From positions 1 to 18,823 of the forward strand of contig JAHBAQ020000066.1 of the NCBI GenBank assembly GCA_018500045.2: a stretch of 18,823 bases of DNA, written 5' to 3'. Below are positions 5,211 through 13,878 of the stretch, in pieces. The notes beneath the pieces are model-generated. The model saw nothing but the letters and a program-made list of their open reading frames with translations. It searched no databases and had not been told where the DNA came from. Every line of letters begins with the position of its first letter. Position 1 is the stretch's first letter. The DNA comes from Candidatus Shapirobacteria bacterium (GTDB lineage Bacteria > Patescibacteriota > Microgenomatia > UBA12405). The position numbers were made by a program, and so were the translations under genes.

Positions 5211-8200
5211 GACGGATAAAGGTGTTTTTGTTTACGGCACTATTTTCAGCGATGTTGGGGGGATTTTTTGGCTATTATTTGACAACAGTCAAGGCAGCAC
5301 AAAAGACGATTACTTCAAGAATAGATTTTGAAAAAGGAGAATTTAATCAGACGGAAGCGAATTTTAAAGAAGGGGAATTGAAATTGAAACCAGCGGGTTA
5401 TTGGGGGGCAAGTAATTGGAGAACGCCAAATCAATCACTAAGTAATGGGAGCGCTTTGGTATCGGATAATAATTATACTTATGTTTTGGCTGAGTGGAAT
5501 TTGTATTTTGCCAGGTATCGGTATGCTGATAATACATGGGAAGAATTGGCAAGGCCACCTTATAATCCAGGCGGGGGCGGGGATATGGTGGTTTTGGGAG
5601 ATTATATTTATACGATTTTTGGTAATAAAAGTAAACAAAGGTATTTTGCTAGATATTCAAAATCAGCTAATAGTTGGGAAGTGTTGCCAGAGACAATTGA
5701 TAAAATGTCTGATGGAGCGAGTTTAACAACTGATGGAACTTATATTTATTGTACGAGGGGTGGAGGAACAACTGATTTTTGGAAATATGATCCGACAGCT
5801 CGGACGTGGTCGGTGTTGAATAATGCAATTTTTTCGATTTCTTCGGGAGCGAATTTGGTTTATAAAAGCGGCAATATTTACACCCCCAGAGGGGGCAATT
5901 CAAATGTAATGATGCGGTATTCAATGACGACGGATTTGTGGACGACTTTGGCGCCGGCGGCAATTAATTTTAACGAAAATCATAATATCGATTTGGTGGG
6001 TGATTATATGTATATAACCCGTGATGGTGGAACCCAGGAGTTTTATCGTTATCAATTACCGGATTTAACTATAGTGGGAGGAGTAAGAATTGATAGTGTC
6101 GGATCAAATTATACGGCTGGAAATTTAATAGTCGATAATACCGGGACTGGTGGGTCGGGTTTTGCCGGAACATATACAGTGGCGGCTAATGGATCGATTA
6201 ATGGGATTACAGTGACGAGTATTGGTTATTCATATGCAAGTATGCCTCGAGTTTATCCTCAGGCAACGGTCAGATCGGTAGGAATTTCGGTAGCTGGGGT
6301 AAATTACGTGGCGGGAAATTTAATAGTCGATAATACCGGGACTGGTGGGTCGGGTTTTGCCGGAACATATACAGTGAGTGCTTCAGGAGCAGTAAATGGA
6401 ATAACAGTGACAAACTATGGTGCTGGATATACTAGTATGCCAGTGGTGAGACCACGAAAAGCGGTTTATTCAGTGGGAATTACTAATGGAGGATCGGGAT
6501 ATACTGCCGGGGCTTTAGTGGTCGATAATACCGGAACCGGAGGCTCAGGTTTTGCCGGAACATATACAGTGAGTGGAGGGAGGGTAAATTCAATAACAAT
6601 TACTAATAATGGTGATGGTTATAATTCACCGCCAGTAATTAGTCCGCAACCAGGAGGGAGCGGAGCGGTGCTGACGCCGGTAATGGGAAGTGGGGCAGTG
6701 TTGTTGCCATCTGGAGGAAACGGAGCGGCATTGACGGCACTGGATAATCACGGTGGTTGGTGGACAAGGTTAGCTGATTTACCCCAAACTTCGAGATATT
6801 TAGGGTCGACTTATAATGCGGCGGAAAATAAAATTTATGTTTTTAGGGGCAATGGTTATTATGATTTTTGGAAATATGACATAGCACAAAATAATTTTTT
6901 GGAGCCAAAAGAAAACTTTGATACTTTTGGTTCGGGATCGGATTTGATTTATAACAATGGATATTTATATGCCCCAAGGGGTCAAAATACGTCGCCTTTT
7001 TATCGTTATTCTATAAGTGGTAATACTTGGGTAGCAATGCCATCGTTACCGACTAGGGGAACTGATCCATCACCCCAAGCAACATTGAATACGTCGGTTA
7101 GGGGGGTGGGGGTAGGTAGTTATATTTATTTTATGAGGGGAAATTCTGGGGCAACGGGAACATCACAGCAAACTTTTGTGAGGTTTAATACGGTAAATAG
7201 TACTTGGGAATATTTGGCAGATACACCTTTGTATGTAGCGGCCGGTGGAGCGTTAGTAAATGTTAATGTGGGAGGGACAGATTATATTTATGCCACAGCT
7301 GGTGAATATCGGGTGAATTTTTGGCGGTATCGAATAGATACTAATACTTGGGAAAATATGCCGAATGTGCGCGAAAGTATTCGACCGTATACTGGGGCAG
7401 CGATGGTAAGTGATGGAACTAATATTTATATGATGGCGGGATATGGGCAGTCGGTATTGGGAAAGTTTAATATTGGAACGACTACTTGGTCGGAGTTGGG
7501 AGTGATGCCTTTTGCTTCTTATTGGGGAAGTGATATGGCTTACTTTAATGGGAAGATTTATGCGCAGGCTGGTTATTATAAAAAGGATGTTTGGGAATAT
7601 ACAATAGCGACTAATACTTGGCGAAGATTGAAGGATTTAGATGGTTATGGACCATTGAATTATGGTCCAAATAGTGGTGGATCACTGGAGGTAGATGATC
7701 AAGGTAATTTGTGGTCAATTTATGGAGGCGGATTGAGAAATATTCAAAAATATACTCTGGCAAGTGATAATTATGTAAATAATGGGAGTTGGACAAGTGA
7801 ACAGTTTGATTTGAATTATGTAGAATCTTATGGTCAATTTATTTCTAATTACACTTTGCCACCAGGAGCGTCAATTACTTTTGAGAGTAGAACCAGTAGT
7901 GATAAAGTTAGTTGGAGTAATTGGCAGGTAATTAATGGAGGAAATATTGCCTCGGCGGTGGCTCGTTATATTCAATTTAAAGTAACTTTAGGAGCGGGGA
8001 CAAGTAATGTGACAACACCAAAATTATTTGATCTAAGTTTTTCTTATACAGGGGATACAGAAGCTCCAAGTAATCCAAATAGTTTTGAAGGAAAATCACA
8101 ACAGGTTTCAGGGGTAGGACTAACAAATAGTGGATCTTACAGGTATTTTGCCCCATATTTTTCCTGGTCGGGGGCGAGTGATAATAATAAGTCAGGGATA

Positions 8201-11200
8201 GCGGGTTATTATGTTTATTTTGGAAGAGGAGAAACGGCCAATCCGGAAACAGAAGGAACATATCAAACAATGTCGAATTATACAGTGTCGGATAATATGG
8301 TAAACGGGGAAAGATATTATTTGAGAATTAAAACGAAAGATATAGCCGGGAATATATCGAGTGCAGTAACAGGATTTACTTATGTCTATACCGGAGTTGA
8401 TCCGGCATCTTTTGAGGTGGAAACAAATGAAGTTTTTGGCTTGGGAACAACAAGTAATATTACTATTGCCAATAATTCGATAACTTTAAAACAAAAAGAT
8501 AATGGTTTTTGGGTGGAAGAAACAATGAGAGGCACACCGGCACCGTATTATGGATCGAATTTGGTTTATTTAAAAAATTTACAAAAAATGTATTTGACTA
8601 GAGGCTCGGATACACGTGATTTTTGGGAATATGATATGCCGACAAACACTTGGCTAAACAAAGGAACTTTACCGGATACGGTTTATTATTATGGAGCTAA
8701 TTTAGTTGAGGGGCCGAGTGGATTTTTGTATGCTCTGAGAGGAAAAAGTAGCAGATCTTTTTGGCGGTATGAAATAGCAACTAACACTTGGTCGGATGCG
8801 GCAGCGAGAGATTTTCCGGTAACGGTGAGTTTGGGGACGGATTTAATTTTTGACGGAGAAAAATATATTTATGCGACAGTAGGAAATAGTAGTAGTTTAT
8901 TTTATCGATATGATACTTCGTTGGATATTTGGGAGAAAATGGCGGATACCGATTTTGGAGCAATTGAAAAACAGAGTAATAATTTAATTAGCGGTGTATT
9001 GGGTCCGTTGGCTTATGATGGAGGTGATAATATTTATACTCTTAAAGGAGGATCAACAAGCGGTTTTGCTGTTTATAGTATTGATAATGATACGTGGACG
9101 GTTTTACCAGATTTGCCGGATGTCCCGAATTCATCAGCCAGAATTACTTACGAGCAATCAACTAACAGTATTTATTACCAGTCGGGATATAGCTTCTTTT
9201 TTAGATTTGATATTGATTCCCAAACGTGGAGTCAGTTGGATGACTTGCCTTATACGGCAGCTTCAGGAAGTTGTTTGGTAACGGTGGAGGATAAATTGTA
9301 TTGGATAAGAGGCAGTGGAGATAATCGAACTGGCATTTTTGATGTTAAAGCACAAAAATGGAATACTCCACCGAGAGGTTTATTTAATGAATTTTGGAAA
9401 GGTCAAGAGTTAATTAGTCAGAGTTGGGGAAGTGCGATGGTAAAAGGTGATGGTCAGAATTATTACATAACTAATGGAAATTTCAGTGATGATTTTGCTA
9501 AATATAATCCGGTAACTGGAGAGAGAACTCGTTTGGCTGATATACCACAAGGAAATTATCATATGGGGAAAATGGTTTATTTGCCGGATAAAAATAAAAT
9601 AATGATGACGAGCAGCTATTATTATCGGGGAGGAAATTGGTTTACTTATGATTTAACTTCAGATACTTGGACGGTGAACACCGGAGATACCATGCCCTGG
9701 TCAAATTCGACTTATTCGGGTCACAATTTGGTTTATGATGGAAGTCAGTACGTTTATGCGATGAGGGGTCAGGGGTATGCTGATGTGTGGAGATATGATA
9801 CTAATGGAATTGAGGGAAGTCGATGGAAAAGAGTAGCTAATGCGCCCAATAGTTTGGATTGGGGAGCCTATTTGGTGAAAAAAGATAATTATATTTATAC
9901 CTTAAGGGGTTCGGGCTCTAATCCTAATCCGCTTTACCGAATGGATTTGGGAACGACAGCTTGGACAACTTTGCCAAGTTTGCCGGGAAGGGTATATCAG
10001 GGTGGTTGGTTGGCTGACGGAGGAGACGGTTATTTGTATGCTACCAGAGGGGAAAATACTAACGAAATGTATCGATATAATATTGGGACATCAACTTGGA
10101 GTAATATAACTAATTACAAATCGCCAGTGATTGCTAGTGCCGGGGGTGAAGTGGTGTTTAATGGATCGGATAGGTTATATGTTTTGCCAGGATCAACAAC
10201 TGATGGGACGTGGAATACAGGAATTTATACATACGTAATTAAAACGGAAGATACTGCCTTCGAAAAAGAGGGAGAATATATTTCGGCGGTTCATGATTTG
10301 GGTAAAGTTTATCGGTTAGCTAATTTAACCGTGGGATATACTGGAGCGGATAATTTTAATATAGCTTTGTATACCAAGACAAGTGTTGATAATGTAAATT
10401 GGGGCGATTGGGAGTTGTCAACTTTGGATAAAAGTATGACTGATAGAAAAATCTATAAAATAAATTCAGCCGGTGGGAGATATATTAAAGTAAAAATAGA
10501 ATTATCATCTTTGGATGGAGTTTATTCGGGGATAATTAATAATTATCAAATTAATTACTATCAAGATTCGAGCGCACCAACTAATCCGACTAGCTTGACG
10601 GCTTATAGTGGAGTGGGGAGTAGTCAAACATTAACAACTAATATTTGGAATAAATATGAAATACCGGTGTTTGACTGGCCAGATAAAGAGGAAACTAATG
10701 GGGCTACAGATGGATTGAGTGGGTCAGGAGTGAAGGGTTACTATATTTATTTTGGTGTAGGAGAAACGGCTGATCCGGCAGTATCCGGAAGTTTGGTGAC
10801 ATTGTCGGAATATACAGCGCCAACAATGGTTTCAGGAAAGACTTATTATTTGAGAATTAAAACGGTTGATGAAGCAGATAATGTGAGTGAAAATGTTTGG
10901 GAACCGTTTGTTTATAAATTTGATAATGTTAAACCAGTAAATCCAACGACAATTGTGGCCGATCCACCAGGATATTCTACAACTAATAGTTACACTTTTA
11001 ATTGGAATGAGGCAACGGACAGTAGTTCTTTAATTAAGGATTATTGTTATAAAACAGCAGCGGTAGGAGCAACTGAAGTATGTACCTCGGAGAAAATTGT
11101 GACAGGAATTCCGTCATATCAGGCGGGAAGCAATACTTTTTATGTTAGAGCCAGGGATTATGCCGGAAATTTTGCCAATGATTATATAACGGCAACGTAT

Positions 11201-13078
11201 TACTACAGTGCCAATGCACCGTCAGGTCCGAAAAATTTAAGAGTAACACCAGAGAGTAATTCGGTAAACGAATTTGCTTTTAGTTGGGAACCGCCAGAGT
11301 TTTATTTCGGGGCGCAAACTGGATTAAGATATTATTATTCGATTAATGCTTTGCCGACTGAGGATAATGTCAATGATATTGGTTTGGCTAATGCTTATTT
11401 GTCGGCTGGTCAGTATGCAACTCAAAAAGGAGTTAATTCTTTTTATGTAGTAGCCAAAGATGAGGCGGGAAATATTGATTATGATTTGTATAGTAAAGTA
11501 GATTTTACGGCAGTAACATCGGCGCCAGGAATTCCGAGGAATGTAGATATTTCAGATGTATCAGTTAAAGAAACCAGTAATTGGAGGTTGGCGACGGCTT
11601 GGGAATCGCCAGAGGCAAGTGGCTCAGGAATTGCGACTTATAAAATTTATCGATCAAAAACTAGTGGAGCTGATTGTTCAACAAATATGGATAATTTTAG
11701 GTTGGTTTCTTCGACGACCAGCGAGTCATTTGTCGATACAAATTTATCTCAAGTAAAACATTATTATTGTGTAGTGGCTTGCGATTCAACTAATGAATGT
11801 AGTGCACCGTCGAGTACAGTATCGTTATTACCTGATGGTAAATGGAGAGTACCGCCAACATTAATTGGAGAGCCGGAAGTGACAGTAAAAACTAAGTCGG
11901 CCTTGGTTAATTGGAGTACTAATAGAACTTCGAGTTCGTTTGTGAAATATGGTAAATCATCGGGAGCTTATGGAGACGAAGTGGGGACTTCAGAACAGGT
12001 GGCGGCTCACGTAATTAGTTTGACTGGATTGGATCCAGGAACAACTTATTATTATAAAACGCTATGGACTGATGAGGATGGAAATACAGGTGAATCGGAA
12101 GAAGGGAGTTTTACAACTAATCCGGCACCAATGATTTCAACAGTAAAAATTAGTGATGTGAGTTTGTATTCAGCTTATGTGACGTTTACATTAAAGAGTG
12201 CCACCAGAGCGACAATTCAGTATGGAAAAACAACGAGTTATGGAGAAACACTGGAGCTGTCGACTTCGACGGCAGAAAATCAGAACTCAGTAAAACTGGA
12301 AACATTGGATCAGGGAACAAAATATCATTTGAGAATTCAAGCTTATGACGAGGAAGATAATGTGTTTACTAGTGATGATTATATTTTTGAGACGTTACCG
12401 TTACCGAAATTATCAAATATAAAAATACAACAAGTAAAGGGAATGCCGACGGCAACTTTGAGACTTTTGTGGCAATCGAATACAAGTATCAGTTCAATTG
12501 TGACTTATTATCCAACAGCAAAACCAGAGATGGTAAAGGATCAAATTAAATTGACATTAGTGAAAAATCACGAAATCATTTTGAATGATTTAGAAGATGA
12601 TACTGAATATACTTTAGTAATAAAAGGAAAAGATAAAATGAGTAATGGAGCTGAAGCGGTGATTCAAAAAATGAAAACATCAGCAGATATGCGGTCGCCA
12701 ACAATTAGTAATATTAATATAGAAACTGTGGTTAGTGGTGTGGGTGATGAGGCAAAGGCCCAGGTAATAGTTTCTTGGGACACTGATGAACCAGCGACAT
12801 CTCAGGTGGAGTATGGTCAAGGTACCGGAAGTGATTATCCAAATAAAACACAAAAAGACAGTAATTTAACCTTGAATCATAGTGTAACGATTTCTGATTT
12901 AGAGCCAACACAGGTCTATCATATGCGAATAATAACTGAAGATAAAATGACGAATGGATCACAGTCGTACGATAATGTAGTAATAACGCCTAAAGAAACG
13001 AGTTCGGCTTTGAATCTGGTGATTCAGAATTTATCAAAGAGTTTTGGTTTTATTAGTAATTTTGGGACAATGAAATGA
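5207..13078 (+). CDS. Giant secreted kelch-propeller/FN3 surface protein (2623 residues)
   Basis: An extracellular multidomain protein, probably for adhesion, sensing or glycan/protein binding. A signal peptide or anchor spans about 5-31 (possible cut after TVKA). By eye the order is: module A (about 38-1065) with 12 kelch-like blades of the pattern 'G..LV..G.YIY..RG....FWRY...TNTW..L...P', a jelly-roll-like stretch (about 857-955) and an FN3 domain with YYVYFGRGETA; module B (about 1066-1905) repeats the same plan, again with 12 blades, and ends in an FN3 domain with YYIYFGVGETA; then about seven FN3-type domains (about 1908-2600), the last four resembling purple-acid-phosphatase N-terminal FN3 (NWSTNRTSSSFVKYG, SWDTDEPATSQVEYG). 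Three 65-residue repeats (about 293-486) are inserted within blade 5 of module A. Few cysteines, in pairs near 2040-2200. No LPxTG, S-layer or C-terminal membrane anchor; the end is an amphipathic-looking stretch. It is coupled by ATGA overlaps to the upstream small gene and the downstream ABC ATPase. No enzymatic motif was recognised. Confidence 0.85.
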   Translation: MRRIKVFLFTALFSAMLGGFFGYYLTTVKAAQKTITSRIDFEKGEFNQTEANFKEGELKLKPAGYWGASNWRTPNQSLSNGSALVSDNNYTYVLAEWNLYFARYRYADNTWEELARPPYNPGGGGDMVVLGDYIYTIFGNKSKQRYFARYSKSANSWEVLPETIDKMSDGASLTTDGTYIYCTRGGGTTDFWKYDPTARTWSVLNNAIFSISSGANLVYKSGNIYTPRGGNSNVMMRYSMTTDLWTTLAPAAINFNENHNIDLVGDYMYITRDGGTQEFYRYQLPDLTIVGGVRIDSVGSNYTAGNLIVDNTGTGGSGFAGTYTVAANGSINGITVTSIGYSYASMPRVYPQATVRSVGISVAGVNYVAGNLIVDNTGTGGSGFAGTYTVSASGAVNGITVTNYGAGYTSMPVVRPRKAVYSVGITNGGSGYTAGALVVDNTGTGGSGFAGTYTVSGGRVNSITITNNGDGYNSPPVISPQPGGSGAVLTPVMGSGAVLLPSGGNGAALTALDNHGGWWTRLADLPQTSRYLGSTYNAAENKIYVFRGNGYYDFWKYDIAQNNFLEPKENFDTFGSGSDLIYNNGYLYAPRGQNTSPFYRYSISGNTWVAMPSLPTRGTDPSPQATLNTSVRGVGVGSYIYFMRGNSGATGTSQQTFVRFNTVNSTWEYLADTPLYVAAGGALVNVNVGGTDYIYATAGEYRVNFWRYRIDTNTWENMPNVRESIRPYTGAAMVSDGTNIYMMAGYGQSVLGKFNIGTTTWSELGVMPFASYWGSDMAYFNGKIYAQAGYYKKDVWEYTIATNTWRRLKDLDGYGPLNYGPNSGGSLEVDDQGNLWSIYGGGLRNIQKYTLASDNYVNNGSWTSEQFDLNYVESYGQFISNYTLPPGASITFESRTSSDKVSWSNWQVINGGNIASAVARYIQFKVTLGAGTSNVTTPKLFDLSFSYTGDTEAPSNPNSFEGKSQQVSGVGLTNSGSYRYFAPYFSWSGASDNNKSGIAGYYVYFGRGETANPETEGTYQTMSNYTVSDNMVNGERYYLRIKTKDIAGNISSAVTGFTYVYTGVDPASFEVETNEVFGLGTTSNITIANNSITLKQKDNGFWVEETMRGTPAPYYGSNLVYLKNLQKMYLTRGSDTRDFWEYDMPTNTWLNKGTLPDTVYYYGANLVEGPSGFLYALRGKSSRSFWRYEIATNTWSDAAARDFPVTVSLGTDLIFDGEKYIYATVGNSSSLFYRYDTSLDIWEKMADTDFGAIEKQSNNLISGVLGPLAYDGGDNIYTLKGGSTSGFAVYSIDNDTWTVLPDLPDVPNSSARITYEQSTNSIYYQSGYSFFFRFDIDSQTWSQLDDLPYTAASGSCLVTVEDKLYWIRGSGDNRTGIFDVKAQKWNTPPRGLFNEFWKGQELISQSWGSAMVKGDGQNYYITNGNFSDDFAKYNPVTGERTRLADIPQGNYHMGKMVYLPDKNKIMMTSSYYYRGGNWFTYDLTSDTWTVNTGDTMPWSNSTYSGHNLVYDGSQYVYAMRGQGYADVWRYDTNGIEGSRWKRVANAPNSLDWGAYLVKKDNYIYTLRGSGSNPNPLYRMDLGTTAWTTLPSLPGRVYQGGWLADGGDGYLYATRGENTNEMYRYNIGTSTWSNITNYKSPVIASAGGEVVFNGSDRLYVLPGSTTDGTWNTGIYTYVIKTEDTAFEKEGEYISAVHDLGKVYRLANLTVGYTGADNFNIALYTKTSVDNVNWGDWELSTLDKSMTDRKIYKINSAGGRYIKVKIELSSLDGVYSGIINNYQINYYQDSSAPTNPTSLTAYSGVGSSQTLTTNIWNKYEIPVFDWPDKEETNGATDGLSGSGVKGYYIYFGVGETADPAVSGSLVTLSEYTAPTMVSGKTYYLRIKTVDEADNVSENVWEPFVYKFDNVKPVNPTTIVADPPGYSTTNSYTFNWNEATDSSSLIKDYCYKTAAVGATEVCTSEKIVTGIPSYQAGSNTFYVRARDYAGNFANDYITATYYYSANAPSGPKNLRVTPESNSVNEFAFSWEPPEFYFGAQTGLRYYYSINALPTEDNVNDIGLANAYLSAGQYATQKGVNSFYVVAKDEAGNIDYDLYSKVDFTAVTSAPGIPRNVDISDVSVKETSNWRLATAWESPEASGSGIATYKIYRSKTSGADCSTNMDNFRLVSSTTSESFVDTNLSQVKHYYCVVACDSTNECSAPSSTVSLLPDGKWRVPPTLIGEPEVTVKTKSALVNWSTNRTSSSFVKYGKSSGAYGDEVGTSEQVAAHVISLTGLDPGTTYYYKTLWTDEDGNTGESEEGSFTTNPAPMISTVKISDVSLYSAYVTFTLKSATRATIQYGKTTSYGETLELSTSTAENQNSVKLETLDQGTKYHLRIQAYDEEDNVFTSDDYIFETLPLPKLSNIKIQQVKGMPTATLRLLWQSNTSISSIVTYYPTAKPEMVKDQIKLTLVKNHEIILNDLEDDTEYTLVIKGKDKMSNGAEAVIQKMKTSADMRSPTISNINIETVVSGVGDEAKAQVIVSWDTDEPATSQVEYGQGTGSDYPNKTQKDSNLTLNHSVTISDLEPTQVYHMRIITEDKMTNGSQSYDNVVITPKETSSALNLVIQNLSKSFGFISNFGTMK
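6083..6661 (+). repeat. Three tandem 195-base (65-residue) repeats inside the giant gene
   Basis: Units begin near 6083, 6278 and 6473; the GTCGATAATACC block recurs at 6131, 6326 and 6521, an exact 195-base period. Units 1 and 2 share a 63-base identical block (6119-6181 and 6314-6376), while their flanks have diverged; unit 3 is similar but less identical and one codon shorter. The protein repeat contains VDNTGTGGSGFAGTYTV and ends in a G-x-GY-x-x-x-P turn. It interrupts a kelch blade between FYRYQLPD and WWTRLADLP and is likely a beta-rich loop domain projecting from the propeller. Confidence 0.9.
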
Positions 13079-13878
13079 TGAAAGATAATAAACAAGTGAT
13101 TCTCGAAACTCAGGATGTAAAAATTGACTTTAAAGTGGGGGATCAAATTGTGACGGTGTTAAAAGGAATAAGTTTAAAAATAATGAAAGGAGATTTTGCT
13201 GTAATATTCGGACCGTCGGGTTGTGGTAAATCAACATTGCTTCATTGTATTTTGGGAATGGAAAGACCAACATCAGGAAAAGTGCTGATTGATGGCGAAG
13301 ATATTTCAGTGATGACCGAGGATGAAATTGTTAAGTTTAGAAAAAGTAGAGTAGGGATTGTGTTTCAACAGGCGATTTGGATTAAGTCATTAAATGTAAT
13401 TGAAAATGTGAGTTTCCCAAATATTTTAAAAGGAATGAAAAAAGAGGAAGCTCAGAAATTGGCTATGGATACTTTGGAGGAAGTAAGGTTAAAGGATTGG
13501 GCCGATCATCATCCGAGTTCTTTGTCGTCAGGACAACAGCAAAGAGTAAGTTTGGCCAGAGCGTTAACTTTGGACCCATTGATAATTGTAGCTGACGAAC
13601 CTACTGGAAATTTAGATACGGTGGCTGGTGATGAGTTAATTAATTTATTGGCGAAATTAAACACGGAGATGGGTAAAACAATTATTATGGTGACGCACGA
13701 TTTGGAGTATTTAAAGTTTGCCACTAAATTATTTCATATTATTGATGGATTATTGGTGGAAGAATTTGGTAATAAAGAAGCAATAAAAATGTCGGAGACG
13801 TTAAAAACCAAAAAAGGAACCAGAACAGCAGTGACGGTTTATGATAAAAATTATATAAAGGCCAATAAAAAGGAATAA
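13075..13878 (+). CDS. ABC transporter ATPase, MacB/LolD/FtsE type
   Basis: This cytoplasmic ATPase subunit (267 residues) powers the permease encoded next. Motifs: Walker A GPSGCGKST (46-54), Q-loop VFQQ (96-99), signature LSSGQQQR (150-157, where the usual third residue is Gly), Walker B LIIVADE (169-175), D-loop NLD (179-181) and H-loop His208 (VTHD). The stretch 'DEIVKFRKSRVGIVFQQ' is characteristic of the MacB/LolD/FtsE group, which extrude substrates or transmit force across the membrane rather than import. A basic C-terminal extension (about 231-267) goes beyond the minimal domain. The start overlaps the giant protein's stop as ATGA (a second ATG follows at 13078), and its stop shares one base with the permease start, so all are translated together. 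The substrate is not known; the neighbouring surface protein is the obvious candidate partner. Confidence 0.92.
   Translation: MMKDNKQVILETQDVKIDFKVGDQIVTVLKGISLKIMKGDFAVIFGPSGCGKSTLLHCILGMERPTSGKVLIDGEDISVMTEDEIVKFRKSRVGIVFQQAIWIKSLNVIENVSFPNILKGMKKEEAQKLAMDTLEEVRLKDWADHHPSSLSSGQQQRVSLARALTLDPLIIVADEPTGNLDTVAGDELINLLAKLNTEMGKTIIMVTHDLEYLKFATKLFHIIDGLLVEEFGNKEAIKMSETLKTKKGTRTAVTVYDKNYIKANKKE

Noticed and set aside
5883..5895. Perfect small hairpin CCCCC-AGA-GGGGG
   Set aside because: It encodes the kelch-motif residues TPRGG. Similar small palindromes (for example 6972-6981) arise from the recurrent APRG/PRG codons, so a separate function is not supported.
6083..6661. CRISPR-like array of regularly spaced repeats
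   Set aside because: The repeats are 195 bases, fully in frame and part of a continuous protein, with no short repeats or spacers.
5207..13078. Alternative genetic code (TGA as Gly, code 25)
   Set aside because: TGA ends the small gene and the giant gene exactly at ATGA overlaps with the next start, and no in-frame TGA interrupts the long genes. Standard bacterial code fits.
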